DNA of 64,000 nucleotides, from contig NZ_JAUSUD010000002.1 of assembly GCF_030813355.1 (NCBI RefSeq), positions 248,001 to 312,000 of the forward strand, given 5' to 3'. The position numbers were made by a program, and so were the translations under genes. Within the stretch, counting starts at the first letter, position 1. Each line of letters opens with the position of its first letter. Positions 25,872 through 35,049 of the stretch are shown in pieces. Source of the stretch: Metabacillus malikii (GTDB lineage Bacteria > Bacillota > Bacilli > Bacillales > Bacillaceae). Under the pieces are notes generated by a model that saw only the letters and a list, made by a program, of their open reading frames with translations, had not been told where the DNA came from and did not search any database.

Positions 25872-27797
25872 TTGGAACTTAACACGATAGAAAATAATTG
25901 TCAGCAAAATGTAACGGACAAAAGTGCACTTCCTAAAAAATGGAGTGAACATATAGAACTTATTAATGCACTCCTTGCAGGTTTATTTATTGTATTTGCA
26001 TGGATTCTCAAGGGACATTATGAACAATTTGCAATTCCATTATTTATACTCGCATTTGTAATAGGTGGCTATGCAAAGGCAAAAGAAGGCATAGAGGAAA
26101 CAATTGCTGAAAAGACGCTTAATGTTGAGTTGTTAATGATTTTTGCAGCATTAGGAGCAGCAATTATCGGATATTGGACTGAAGGAGCTATTTTAATTTT
26201 TATCTTCGCTATAAGTGGTGCACTTGAAACATATACGATGAATAAAAGTCAGCGTGAAATATCGGCACTGATGAGTCTACAGCCAGAAGAAGCATTATTG
26301 CTAGAGGATGGCAGGGAACGACGTGTCCATGTTTCATCATTAAATGTAGGTGAAACGATTTTAGTGAAGCCTGGTGAACGAATTCCAACAGATGGCATAA
26401 TTAAGACAGGAAAAACGAATATTGACCAGTCAGCAATTACAGGTGAATCAATGCCGGTTGAAAAAAATATCAATGATGAAGTATTTGCAGGAACAGTAAA
26501 TGGTAACGGTTCCGTTACAGTTAAAGTAACCAAGAAGAGTACGGAAACTATGTTTCATAAAATTTTAGAGCTTGTTCAATCTGCGCAATCAGAAAAATCA
26601 CCTTCACAACAATTTATTGAAAAATTTGAAGGAACTTATGTCAAGGCTGTGTTAATTACAGTAGCGATTATGATGTTTCTTCCCCACTATGTTCTCGGCT
26701 GGGGCTGGAATGAAACTATCTATCGTGCTCTCGTCTTAATGGTTGTAGCATCTCCATGTGCGCTCGTTGCATCGATAATGCCAGCTACTCTTGCTGCAAT
26801 ATCGAATGGTGCGAAAAATGGACTTTTGTTTAAAGGTGGGGTGCATTTAGAACAATTGAGTAAAACAAATGTGGTTGTTTTTGATAAAACTGGTACGCTA
26901 ACAAAAGGTGAACCAACTGTAACAGACATAGTAGTGTCTGAACAGGTGGATAAAGATACCTTTTATAACGTAGTACTTGCGATTGAAAAACAATCAAACC
27001 ATCCTTTAGCAAAAGCAATTGTTACAAAACTTCAACAAGGCACACATTCACGTAATAATGAATTAGTTGTCGTTGATGAAAAATCTGGATATGGAGTCTC
27101 TGCAGTTATTAACGGTGAGGAATGGCGAATTGGAAAAGCGGATTTTGTAGGTCGCGAGCAGGCGCTAGCATATCATAATAAATTAAGTGGAAAATTAGCT
27201 ATCGAAGGTAAATCAGTTGTATTTGTTATGAGGAAGGGCGAGGTTGTAGGTCTACTCGCTTTAAAGGACGTTGTCCGCAATGAGGCTAAGCAAGCCATCG
27301 AGGCTTTACAAGCTGCTGGGATAAAAACAGTGATGCTTACAGGGGATAGTAAAGAAACAGCAGCTGCAATAGCTAATGAGTTAAAGCTAGATGTCTATAG
27401 AGGAGAATGCCTACCGGCTGATAAAGTGAGTGAAATAAAAGCATTAAAAGAAAAATATGGAATTGTCACAATGATTGGTGACGGAATTAATGATGCCCCT
27501 GCCTTAGCTATTTCAGATGTTGGGGTTGCAATGGGGGAAGGAACCGATGTTGCCCTTGAAACAGCAGATATCATTTTAATGAAAAATGAATTATCAAAAT
27601 TAACAAAAGCAGTCAAATTATCAAACAAGATGAATCGAATTGTGAAACAAAATATTGTGTTTTCAATGTCAGTTATTGCTATCTTAATTTGCACTAATTT
27701 TATTCAAGTTTTAGATCTTCCATTGGGCGTTATCGGTCATGAAGGAAGTACTATACTAGTCATCTTAAATGGGCTTCGTCTTTTAAGTGGGAAGTGA
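25872..27797 (+). CDS. zosA: Zinc-transporting P-type ATPase ZosA
   Basis: A 641-residue P1B-type ATPase. It has no N-terminal heavy-metal-binding domain, as in ZosA. The visible order is early membrane helices, the actuator domain TGESMPVEK, the membrane metal site SPCALVASIMPAT (Cys-containing CPC-like motif SPC), the phosphorylation motif DKTGT (Asp338), the SNHPLAKAI His-Pro loop and GDGINDAPAL. ZosA is a zinc-uptake ATPase induced by oxidative stress in B. subtilis; other P1B members export zinc, cadmium or cobalt, so direction follows the name and the PerR-like box. TTG at 25872 is chosen behind GAGGAGTGA; GTG at 25863 overlaps the site. Confidence 0.88.
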   Translation: MELNTIENNCQQNVTDKSALPKKWSEHIELINALLAGLFIVFAWILKGHYEQFAIPLFILAFVIGGYAKAKEGIEETIAEKTLNVELLMIFAALGAAIIGYWTEGAILIFIFAISGALETYTMNKSQREISALMSLQPEEALLLEDGRERRVHVSSLNVGETILVKPGERIPTDGIIKTGKTNIDQSAITGESMPVEKNINDEVFAGTVNGNGSVTVKVTKKSTETMFHKILELVQSAQSEKSPSQQFIEKFEGTYVKAVLITVAIMMFLPHYVLGWGWNETIYRALVLMVVASPCALVASIMPATLAAISNGAKNGLLFKGGVHLEQLSKTNVVVFDKTGTLTKGEPTVTDIVVSEQVDKDTFYNVVLAIEKQSNHPLAKAIVTKLQQGTHSRNNELVVVDEKSGYGVSAVINGEEWRIGKADFVGREQALAYHNKLSGKLAIEGKSVVFVMRKGEVVGLLALKDVVRNEAKQAIEALQAAGIKTVMLTGDSKETAAAIANELKLDVYRGECLPADKVSEIKALKEKYGIVTMIGDGINDAPALAISDVGVAMGEGTDVALETADIILMKNELSKLTKAVKLSNKMNRIVKQNIVFSMSVIAILICTNFIQVLDLPLGVIGHEGSTILVILNGLRLLSGK

Positions 27798-27945
27798 ATA
27801 AGTGAAGAGGGGTGACTCATAAGGGGCCTGACTTATCCAAAACACCGTAATATCGAATATTTCACATCGTTTATTCGACTTCCATTGTTAGGAGAGAAGA
27901 ATTAGCTCTTTATTATAGGTCATCCTCTTCCATTTGAGGTAAGCC

Positions 27946-28152
27946 TTAAATTTCAGTATATGTCGCTGACTCGTCTTTGTCAGGTCTTTTCGTAATAATG
28001 ATATAGGCTGTCATGATACAGCAAAAACCAATCGCCCAACCGATAACAGTACTATAATAATAAAGCTCAATTAATAGCATTCCGACAATAGGCGCAACTG
28101 CTGCAAGTGTGCACAATATGGGAATAATATGTTGTTTGATTTTTTGAATCAC
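27946..28152 (-). CDS. Small membrane protein (68 aa), unknown
   Basis: Two hydrophobic helices (about residues 8-30 and 34-52) are followed by a charged tail KRPDKDESATYTEI. It begins with GTG behind GAAGGAG and a T-run. I do not recognise it. It lies between zosA and the peptidase gene, convergent with zosA and divergent from the peptidase. Confidence 0.5.
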   Translation of the reverse strand: MIQKIKQHIIPILCTLAAVAPIVGMLLIELYYYSTVIGWAIGFCCIMTAYIIITKRPDKDESATYTEI

Positions 28153-28427
28153 AAAAAAACAACTCCTTCTAAACTTAACAGAAAGGTGAAAAAAATAAAC
28201 GTAAGATTATGTAAAAGGTTATATTTATAGTAAACAGTATACAGGAAAAATGTGAATGAAAGTACCATTGGAATATTAAATACATGTTACAAATGACCTT
28301 ATAAATTGTAAATATATCGGAATGGATAGTTTGTATATTATTATACTATTTGGTTGACCTTATACATATCATGCCTGAGTGTCTATGTTATGATGATATG
28401 TAAAAAGTATGTTAGGTTGTGAAATTC

Positions 28428-29534
28428 ATGGAGAAGCGTCAACATAAATTAACCACATGGCAAAGTGAAAACAATATTGATATGTGTTTTATACAGTCAA
28501 AAGAAAATATTTTTTATTTATCTAATGTATACTCAGACCCCCATGAAAGATTAACAGGGTTATTCTTTTTTAAAAATACTGAACCAATTTTCATATGTCC
28601 CAAAATGGAAGTTGAACAAGTGAAGGATGCAGGTTGGGAAAATGAAATAATTGGTTATGGCGATGAACAAAACCCGTGGGAGCTCATTCAAAAACACATT
28701 GCAACTAATCAAAAGGTAGATAAAATTGAGAAAATTGCAATTGAAAAAGAAGTTACTACATATAGCAGATACGAAAGCCTGCTGCAAATATCTTCCGCTC
28801 ATTGTGAAATTGTTGAAGTTGACCAATTAATGAATGAACTTAGAGTAATTAAGGATGAGCACGAAATATATATAATGCAGCATGCTGCTGAACTAGCGGA
28901 CTATGGTGTAGAAGTTGGAATTTCCTGCTTACGTGAAGGTATTACGGAAATGGAAGTATTAGCGAAAATAGAATATGAATTAAAGAAAAAGGGAATCCGT
29001 GAAATGTCATTTTCCACGATGGTTTTATTTGGTGAAAATTCCGGACAACCACACGGTAACCCAGGTTTAAGAAAGCTAAAAAAAGGTGATTTTGTCCTTT
29101 TTGACCTTGGTGTAATAGTAGATGGTTATTGTTCAGATATTACCCGGACAGTTGTCTATAAATCGTATACTGAAAAGCAAAAAGAGATTTATGACATTGT
29201 GCTTAAGGCACAGATGGCAGCATTATCAAATAGTCAACCTGGAACTAGAATTGGTGATTTAGATATAATAGCTAGACAAATAATTACTGAAGCAGGTTTT
29301 GGTAACTATTATCCACATCGTTTAGGACATGGGCTTGGAATCAATGTACATGAATTCCCTTCAATGAATGAAAACAATAATCATACGCTTAAAAAGGGTA
29401 TGGTTTATACGATTGAACCTGGAGTTTATTTACCTGATATTGGAGGAGTGAGAATAGAAGATGATGTTCTTATAACGGATGAAGGATATAGAACATTAAC
29501 TCAGTTTACAAAGGAATTTACCGTCATATCTTAA
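28428..29534 (+). CDS. ykvY: Xaa-Pro dipeptidase, M24 family (YkvY-like)
   Basis: A 368-residue two-domain peptidase. An N-terminal creatinase-like domain (1-130) precedes a pita-bread catalytic domain. The five metal ligands are visible as FDLGVIVDGYCSDITRT (two Asp), HRLGHGLGINVHE (His), TIEPGVYLP (Glu) and VRIEDDVLIT (Glu). It removes residues before proline in short peptides. B. subtilis ykvY has the same length and lies after zosA. The ATG at 28428 has AGGTTGTG upstream; a GTG at 28419 is an alternative. A strong terminator follows. Confidence 0.87.
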   Translation: MEKRQHKLTTWQSENNIDMCFIQSKENIFYLSNVYSDPHERLTGLFFFKNTEPIFICPKMEVEQVKDAGWENEIIGYGDEQNPWELIQKHIATNQKVDKIEKIAIEKEVTTYSRYESLLQISSAHCEIVEVDQLMNELRVIKDEHEIYIMQHAAELADYGVEVGISCLREGITEMEVLAKIEYELKKKGIREMSFSTMVLFGENSGQPHGNPGLRKLKKGDFVLFDLGVIVDGYCSDITRTVVYKSYTEKQKEIYDIVLKAQMAALSNSQPGTRIGDLDIIARQIITEAGFGNYYPHRLGHGLGINVHEFPSMNENNNHTLKKGMVYTIEPGVYLPDIGGVRIEDDVLITDEGYRTLTQFTKEFTVIS

Positions 29535-30189
29535 CTGATATCTCCTATGAGGTGGACCACTAATAAAACGTGTTCTTTATTGACTAGTTTTCCTACTCAA
29601 TAAATCGCTATATATTCACATTAAGATTTGATAAGGCTGACATCAATTTTACGATGTCAGCCTTTGTGTGTTTAGGTTAGTGGAACAGTTATCAAATCGA
29701 AGTCACTCTTCGTTCCAATAACTGATATCTCCAACTATGTAAAATGAGGTATACTTGTTATTTGAAATTGTGCTCCTGATAGCTATCTCTCGACGCATAT
29801 GATATAAGCCCTGCCTCTCTTATATCGTTACGGCTCCTTGGCCGCTCCACATTTTTTTGCGTCACGTTAGGATATTCATCTTTTCGTAGCGCGCTACTTA
29901 TGTATTACCCTTTTTTCAATCAGTGAAACCTGTGGACAACTAATGTTATTTTAGAATAAGAAACTCAGAAATGAATAATATGTATGTCTATTTTTTTGTT
30001 ATTATAGTAGATTTTTTTCATGATGTGTTTTTCGTTAGTCTCAGTACGAGGACAACGTGGGGAGGAGGTGTGATGGTCACCTCCGTATAGTTCATCATCG
30101 ATACTGAACAAGACCAATCATGATTCCTATAAAACAGACAGATTACCCTCAAATCAAGGAATGAGATTATCGACGACACAATTTAATAT
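29535..30189. other. Long intergenic region with several inverted repeats
   Basis: Besides the terminator at 29631-29668 it has CAGTTAT/ATAACTG around 29690-29730, GGAGGTG-TGATGGT-CACCTCC at 30064-30084 and GTTCA/TGAAC near 30090-30110. No frame with a good ribosome site was found. A structured RNA is possible but unproven. Confidence 0.4.
29631..29668 (+). terminator. Terminator after the peptidase gene
   Basis: AAGGCTGACATC pairs with GATGTCAGCCTT around a short loop, with T residues following. Confidence 0.85.
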
Positions 30190-30402
30190 TTATGCAATTT
30201 TGCTAAATAGACGACGTGCTGAAAGAATTTGTTCTAATGTGAAACTTCTAATTTGATGACGTTTGAAACAGTAAGCAATAACCTGTTTATTTACAAATTG
30301 TTTAACTAAAATTTTTCTTTGAGAAATCACTCCTTTTTTTGATAAATAAATAATTTCTATCGGTTTCTGCTCATCTAAACTGAATTGTACAAATTGTCTC
30401 AT
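30190..30402 (-). CDS. Small WYL-like domain protein, probably SOS-regulated
   Basis: A 70-residue protein. Residues about 12-62 fit the core of a WYL domain: an IEIIYLSKKG strand, a VISQRKILVK strand, then QVIAYCFKRHQIRSFTLEQILSA, where AYC and RSF...I replace the WYL and RxFRLDRI elements. WYL domains bind ligands or nucleic acid and are common in DNA-damage and phage-defence regulators; this one has no attached helix-turn-helix. ATG follows CGAGGTGTACTT. Its promoter carries two LexA-like boxes. The role is not known. Confidence 0.6.
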   Translation of the reverse strand: MRQFVQFSLDEQKPIEIIYLSKKGVISQRKILVKQFVNKQVIAYCFKRHQIRSFTLEQILSARRLFSKIA

Positions 30403-30475
30403 AAGTACACCTCGATAATGTTTGTATAATCTATGAAGGTTGGGAAATGAAATTATATATAAATTATATATACTT

Positions 30476-30505
30476 ATTATATACGAATATACGTTCGCTA
30501 TTCAA
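30476..30505 (-). promoter_or_regulatory. Promoter of the WYL-like gene
   Basis: On the minus strand TTGAAT (plus 30500-30505) and TATAAT (30476-30481) are 18 bases apart. The spacer contains the first LexA-like box, so LexA would block polymerase. Confidence 0.65.
30484..30497. promoter_or_regulatory. LexA (DinR) SOS box 1
   Basis: CGAATATACGTTCG differs from the Bacillus LexA box CGAAC-N4-GTTCG by one base of the core dyad. It sits in the promoter spacer of the WYL-like gene. Confidence 0.75.
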
Positions 30506-30513
30506 GGGAAAAA

Positions 30514-30527
30514 CGAACATATATTCG
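30514..30527. promoter_or_regulatory. LexA (DinR) SOS box 2
   Basis: CGAACATATATTCG has one change from CGAAC-N4-GTTCG. It lies 16 bases beyond box 1 between two divergent genes, so it could affect both. The two boxes are inverted copies of each other with one mismatch. Confidence 0.75.
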
Positions 30528-30608
30528 TTATATATTTTGTAACTGTTAGCAATAATTTCTATATATTTCTCATAGAATGTAAGAAAGTATAGGAGGGAGA
30601 TTTTAAAT

Positions 30609-30890
30609 ATGACTGAGATGGATAAAGTTCGACTCATTCAAGGGATAGTAAATGAAATCATTCAACTATCTGTCGAGGATCGAAAAAATAAGCCTATAAA
30701 TGAACAGGAGAAAGCGATTGAATTACTAGCAAGAGCATTATATGATTTTACTGTTTTGCAGCAATCCCCACATGTATCACATAATGAAGCACTTAAAGGA
30801 ACGGTTGCGAAAGTGAAGATTGCTTATAATACAATTGAAAGGATTAAGAGTACGAATATTATTATGACAAGAATACCTAATGAGTCATAA
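30609..30890 (+). CDS. Unknown 93-aa protein, divergent from the WYL-like gene
   Basis: Largely helical and soluble, with acidic and basic residues mixed (KVRLIQGIVNEIIQL, then KAIELLARALYDF) and no membrane segment. ATG follows AGGAGGGAG. I do not recognise the family. It shares a 200-base upstream space with the WYL-like gene and the two LexA-like boxes, so DNA-damage regulation is possible. It converges with a secreted-protein gene 4 bases downstream. Confidence 0.55.
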   Translation: MTEMDKVRLIQGIVNEIIQLSVEDRKNKPINEQEKAIELLARALYDFTVLQQSPHVSHNEALKGTVAKVKIAYNTIERIKSTNIIMTRIPNES

Positions 30891-30894
30891 AAAC

Positions 30895-31308
30895 CTAGAG
30901 ATTCAATTCCTTCATAAGTTTTGAGAATGTATAATCTGTGTCAAAGAAAACCGGTGAATTTTCATCATTATAAATAATGATACGATTCTGCTTTGTGGAT
31001 GGATTATAGACAACAATAACCTCACTTACGATATCATTCATCCATTGATTCTTCACTTTAAGTGACTCCATAAGTGGAATTTTTATTAAATATCCGTTGT
31101 TAGGTAGTGGATTTGCTTGAATAGTAATACCTGTAATTGAATGGATGCCACATTCAACCTCTTGATCGGTATTTTTTGATGATTCTATTGTCTTTATCAG
31201 TTCATTTGATTCAATATCCAGTACTTTAACAGATGTAGAAGCTGTTAAAGGCTGTTGTGGAATCAAAAAAAATATTAAAATGAAAAAATTGATGATTTTA
31301 ACTTTCAT
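30895..31308 (-). CDS. Secreted protein of unknown function (137 aa)
   Basis: The N-terminus MKVKIINFFILIFFLIPQQP is a signal peptide with a likely cleavage near residue 24 (LTAST). The mature part is rich in short beta strands and has one cysteine (VECGIHS). GAGGTGATAAACA precedes the ATG. No family was recognised. It sits just upstream of glcT and is divergent from it. Confidence 0.6.
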   Translation of the reverse strand: MKVKIINFFILIFFLIPQQPLTASTSVKVLDIESNELIKTIESSKNTDQEVECGIHSITGITIQANPLPNNGYLIKIPLMESLKVKNQWMNDIVSEVIVVYNPSTKQNRIIIYNDENSPVFFDTDYTFSKLMKELNL

Positions 31309-31472
31309 TGTTTATCACCTCGGAAATAGTATTCCCTAACTTTATTAAAGATAATTTTGTAATTCTTAGGAGGTTAAGTCGTAAGTTCTACAAAATGCGA
31401 CAAATTCATTGACGACTTTCCATAACTCTTGTAAGATATGAAAGATTGGCATGGAAAGGAGTTGAGGATTTC

Positions 31473-32312
31473 ATGAACGACACCTTCATCATTAAGAAAG
31501 CACTTAATAACAATGTGTTAATTGTAAAACACCCATCATATGGAGAAGTGGTTTTAATCGGTAAAGGTATCGGATTTGGTAAAAAACATGGCGATATCGT
31601 TGAAGAGGATAATTACGAAAAAATGTTTGTTTTAACAAATAGAAAAGAACAAGAGCAGTATAAAATGTTATTAACGACAATAGATGAAGACATACTCGAT
31701 ATACTTCAGGGTGAAATCCAATATATTTCCGAACGGGTAAACAGGCCGCTTAATGAACATATTCATATTGCTTTAACAGATCATATTACGTTTGCATTAA
31801 AGCGTTTGCAACAAGGGATGGATATTAAGAATCCTTTTTTATTAGAAACAAAATCTCTCTATCCATTCGAATATCAATTAGGTTCTGAGGTTATCGAACG
31901 AATAAATAAAAAACTAAATGTAAAGTTACCTGAAGGAGAAATAGGTTTTATTGCCCTTCATATTCACAGTTCATTATCAAACCGGTCGCTTTCAGAAGTA
32001 AATCAATACTCACAGTTAATAAGTCAATTAACAGAATTAATTGAGGATTCCTTAAAGGTGAAAATTGATCGTGAAAGTGTAAATTACCTTAGGCTTATTA
32101 GGCATTTGCGCTATACGATTGAGAGGGTAAATTCTGGAGAAACAGTAGAAGAACCAGAAAAATTATCTTATCTGTTGAAAAAGGAATACCCTCTGTGCTA
32201 CAATACTTCATGGAAAATGATTAAAGTCATGCAACAAGTTTTAAAGAAACCTGTCTATGAAGCAGAAGCAGTCTATTTAACAATGCACTTATACCGTTTA
32301 ACAAATAAATAA
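31473..32312 (+). CDS. glcT: PTS transcription antiterminator GlcT
   Basis: A 279-residue regulator. The N-terminal CAT RNA-binding domain (about 1-60: FIIKKALNNNVLIVK, VLIGKGIGFGKKHGDIV) is followed by two PTS-regulation domains: PRD1 (about 65-170, with EHIHIALTDHI and ALHIHSS) and PRD2 (about 175-279, with IRHLRYTIER and TMHLYR). Phosphorylation of PRD histidines by the PTS controls binding to the RAT RNA upstream of ptsG. Start MNDTFIIKK at 31473 follows AAAGGAGTTGAGG. It lies just ahead of the RAT/terminator and ptsG, as in B. subtilis. Confidence 0.93.
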   Translation: MNDTFIIKKALNNNVLIVKHPSYGEVVLIGKGIGFGKKHGDIVEEDNYEKMFVLTNRKEQEQYKMLLTTIDEDILDILQGEIQYISERVNRPLNEHIHIALTDHITFALKRLQQGMDIKNPFLLETKSLYPFEYQLGSEVIERINKKLNVKLPEGEIGFIALHIHSSLSNRSLSEVNQYSQLISQLTELIEDSLKVKIDRESVNYLRLIRHLRYTIERVNSGETVEEPEKLSYLLKKEYPLCYNTSWKMIKVMQQVLKKPVYEAEAVYLTMHLYRLTNK

Positions 32313-32328
32313 ATGTAACCACTATCTT

Positions 32329-32360
32329 CACGTGTTACTGATTCGATCAGGCATGAGTGA
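32329..32360 (+). promoter_or_regulatory. GlcT ribonucleic antiterminator (RAT) of ptsG
   Basis: CACGTGTTACTGATTCGATC followed by AGGCATGAGTG closely matches the B. subtilis ptsG RAT sequence as I remember it. Its 3' part overlaps the first arm of the terminator below, so GlcT binding prevents termination. Confidence 0.85.
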
Positions 32361-32442
32361 ACAAGCTGTGTTTTATATTGCTAATTTGGGGAAGTATACC
32401 TTATAGCAGGAAAACTAGCTTTTGTTCACCCATGCCTTTTTT
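32350..32442 (+). terminator. ptsG leader terminator
   Basis: AGGCATGAGTGAACAA pairs with TTTGTTCACCCATGCCT over a 50-base loop, followed by TTTTTTG. The RAT shares the left arm. Confidence 0.9.
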
Positions 32443-32546
32443 GTTTGTACTAATGGTGGCATGGTAATCGTTTATGAAAACCATTCCAATTAGCATGCGT
32501 GACCAGGTTTCTATTAGTTGCCAAAAATAAAAGGAGGGATTTAATC

Positions 32547-34646
32547 ATGTTTAAAAGTGCTTTTGGTGTTTTGCAAAAAGTAGGACGAGCACTTATGTTA
32601 CCAGTAGCGCTACTTCCTGCTGCAGGTTTATTGCTAGCATTAGGGAATGCTTTGCAAAACGAAACACTTACAAATTTAGCACCATTTTTAACGAGCGATT
32701 GGGTTATATTACTATCAACAGTAATGGAGAATGCCGGTCAAATCGTTTTTGATAACTTACCTGTCTTATTTGCGATAGGTGTTGCAATAGGATTAGCAAA
32801 TGGTGATGGGGTAGCAGGTATTGCAGCATTAATCGGTTATCTAATCATGAATGTAACGATGAGCAGTATCTTAAAAGGGTTAGGAACATTCCCAGAGGAA
32901 GGACTAGAGCAATTTGTTGCCGCAGATCCGGCTTATGGCTATGTTCTGGGAATACCGACATTAGTGACCGGGGTTTTTGGAGGAATCATTGTCGGTATAT
33001 TAGCCGCTTCGATGTATAATAAATTTTTCACAATTGAACTTCCGCAATATTTAGGATTCTTTGCAGGTAAACGTTTTGTTCCAATTATTACTGCTGCACT
33101 AGCAGTCGTTCTTGGTGTTCTCATGTATTTCATATGGCCACCAATCCAAAGTGGTTTAAATGCATTTTCAACTAACTTGCTTGATGCAAATCGAACGTTA
33201 GCAGCATTTATATTCGGTGTGATCGAACGTTCTTTAATACCGTTCGGCTTACATCATATCTTCTATTCACCATTCTGGTTTGAATTTGGTTCTTATACTA
33301 ATGCAGCTGGTGATATCGTTCGTGGTGACCAGGCAATCTTTATGTCACAAGTTAAAGATGGAGTCGATAATTTAACAGCGGGTACATTTATGACTGGTAA
33401 ATATCCATTTATGATGTTCGGTTTACCTGCTGCAGCATTAGCGATTTACCATGAAGCAAAACCTGAAAACAAAAAAATTGTTGCAGGATTAATGGGTTCT
33501 GCTGCTTTAACATCATTTTTAACAGGGATTACTGAACCACTTGAATTTTCATTCTTATTCGTAGCACCTGTATTATTTGGAATTCACGCGATTTTCGCTG
33601 GTCTATCATTTATGACGATGCATCTATTAGACGTAAAAATTGGGATGACGTTCTCAGGTGGGTTAATTGACTTCTTATTATTTGGAGTATTAAACTCACA
33701 AACAAATTGGTGGCTTGTCATACCAGTCGGTTTAGTGCTTGCCGTTATCTATTACTTTGGTTTCCGTTTTGCAATTCGAAAGTGGAATTTAATGACACCA
33801 GGTCGTGAAGATGAAAGTGTTGAAACGTCAGACGATAATAGCTCACAAACAACTAGTGCTGGCGAATTACCGGTTCAAATTCTCGAGTCACTAGGTGGTC
33901 AAGAAAATATTAAACATCTTGATGCATGTATTACGCGTCTACGTGTTACTGTAAATGATGCGAAAAATGTAGATAAAAATCGTCTTAAAAAACTTGGTGC
34001 ATCAGGAGTGCTTGAAGTTGGGAATAATATTCAAGCAATCTTCGGTCCTAAGTCAGATAACTTGAAAACACAAATTCAGGACGTTATAGCAGGTAAAAAG
34101 CCAAGAGTAACAAAAACACATTCACAACAACAAGAAGTTCAAGAGCAAGTTGAAGAAATTGTTCCTGATGGGTTGCAAAATGAAGTCGTAAATGAAACGA
34201 TTGTCGCTCCATTAACAGGTGAAATCAAACCTATTACAGAAGTGCCGGACCAAGTATTCTCTGGAAAAATGATGGGCGATGGATTTGCGATTTTACCTAC
34301 AAATGGAACTGTTGTATCACCTGTTAACGGGAAAATATTAAATGTGTTCCCAACAAAACATGCGATCGGTATTCAATCTGATGGTGGAAAAGAAATTTTA
34401 ATCCACTTTGGTATCGATACTGTGAATTTAAAAGGTGAAGGCTTTACGACGTTCGTTGCTGAAGGGGATATTATCGAACAAGGACAAAAATTACTTGAAG
34501 TCGATATTGAGTATGTAAAAGAACATGCGCCTTCAATTATGACACCAATTGTCTTCACGAATTTAAAAGAAGGTCAATCAGTTAAACTACAAGCTTCAGG
34601 TAGTGTCTCTGCTAACGATGAAAATATCATCAAAATTGAAAATTAA
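32547..34646 (+). CDS. ptsG: PTS glucose transporter IICBA, PtsG
   Basis: A 699-residue protein with EIIC (about 1-390, roughly ten helices), EIIB (about 425-500) and EIIA (about 540-699) in that order. The phosphorylated cysteine is Cys461 in [11 protein letters not shown] and the EIIA histidine is His620 in [10 protein letters not shown], both at the B. subtilis positions. It takes up glucose and phosphorylates it to glucose 6-phosphate using phosphate from PtsI and PtsH. ATG at 32547 follows AAAGGAGGGA. Expression is through GlcT antitermination at the upstream leader. Confidence 0.96.
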   Translation: MFKSAFGVLQKVGRALMLPVALLPAAGLLLALGNALQNETLTNLAPFLTSDWVILLSTVMENAGQIVFDNLPVLFAIGVAIGLANGDGVAGIAALIGYLIMNVTMSSILKGLGTFPEEGLEQFVAADPAYGYVLGIPTLVTGVFGGIIVGILAASMYNKFFTIELPQYLGFFAGKRFVPIITAALAVVLGVLMYFIWPPIQSGLNAFSTNLLDANRTLAAFIFGVIERSLIPFGLHHIFYSPFWFEFGSYTNAAGDIVRGDQAIFMSQVKDGVDNLTAGTFMTGKYPFMMFGLPAAALAIYHEAKPENKKIVAGLMGSAALTSFLTGITEPLEFSFLFVAPVLFGIHAIFAGLSFMTMHLLDVKIGMTFSGGLIDFLLFGVLNSQTNWWLVIPVGLVLAVIYYFGFRFAIRKWNLMTPGREDESVETSDDNSSQTTSAGELPVQILESLGGQENIKHLDACITRLRVTVNDAKNVDKNRLKKLGASGVLEVGNNIQAIFGPKSDNLKTQIQDVIAGKKPRVTKTHSQQQEVQEQVEEIVPDGLQNEVVNETIVAPLTGEIKPITEVPDQVFSGKMMGDGFAILPTNGTVVSPVNGKILNVFPTKHAIGIQSDGGKEILIHFGIDTVNLKGEGFTTFVAEGDIIEQGQKLLEVDIEYVKEHAPSIMTPIVFTNLKEGQSVKLQASGSVSANDENIIKIEN

Positions 34647-34652
34647 ATGACA

Positions 34653-34680
34653 TTTGCGCCTTGGCTTATACAAGGCGCAA
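34653..34680 (+). promoter_or_regulatory. Ten-base hairpin between ptsG and ptsH
   Basis: TTGCGCCTTG and CAAGGCGCAA are perfectly paired around an 8-base loop. There is no T-run, so it may be a weak terminator or an mRNA processing or stability element that separates ptsG from ptsHI. Confidence 0.5.
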
Positions 34681-34782
34681 GAAATAAATTGGTTTCTCAT
34701 TTGTTGCTTGTCATATGATTCAAGCGACTGTTAAAATAAATATCTATATAAAATGACTGATTTTAAAGGAGAATGATTAAAA

Positions 34783-35049
34783 ATGGCAGAAAAAACATTT
34801 AAAGTAACAGCAAGTACAGGAATTCATGCACGTCCAGCAACAGTATTGGTGCAAACGGCTAGTAAATTTGATGCAGATGTAAACTTAGAATATAACGGTA
34901 AAACTGTTAACTTAAAATCAATTATGGGTGTTATGTCACTTGGAATTCCTCAAGGAGCTGAAATTAAAATCATTACAGCTGGTTCAGATGAGAATGATGC
35001 GCTAGCAGCAATTGGAGATACATTGACAAAAGAAGGGCTTGGCGAATAA
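34783..35049 (+). CDS. ptsH: Phosphocarrier protein HPr
   Basis: An 88-residue protein. The active His15 is in GIHARPAT and the regulatory Ser46 in [11 protein letters not shown], so both the sugar-transport and carbon-catabolite functions (with CcpA) are present. It passes phosphate from PtsI to sugar-specific enzymes such as PtsG. ATG follows AAAGGAGAATGATTAAAA. Its stop codon overlaps the ptsI start by one base (TAATG). Confidence 0.97.
   Translation: MAEKTFKVTASTGIHARPATVLVQTASKFDADVNLEYNGKTVNLKSIMGVMSLGIPQGAEIKIITAGSDENDALAAIGDTLTKEGLGE

Noticed and set aside
32455-32500. cre-like sequence ATGGTAATCGTTTATG upstream of ptsG
   Set aside because: Only partial match to the CcpA site: the right half lacks the CA end. 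Not enough to call.
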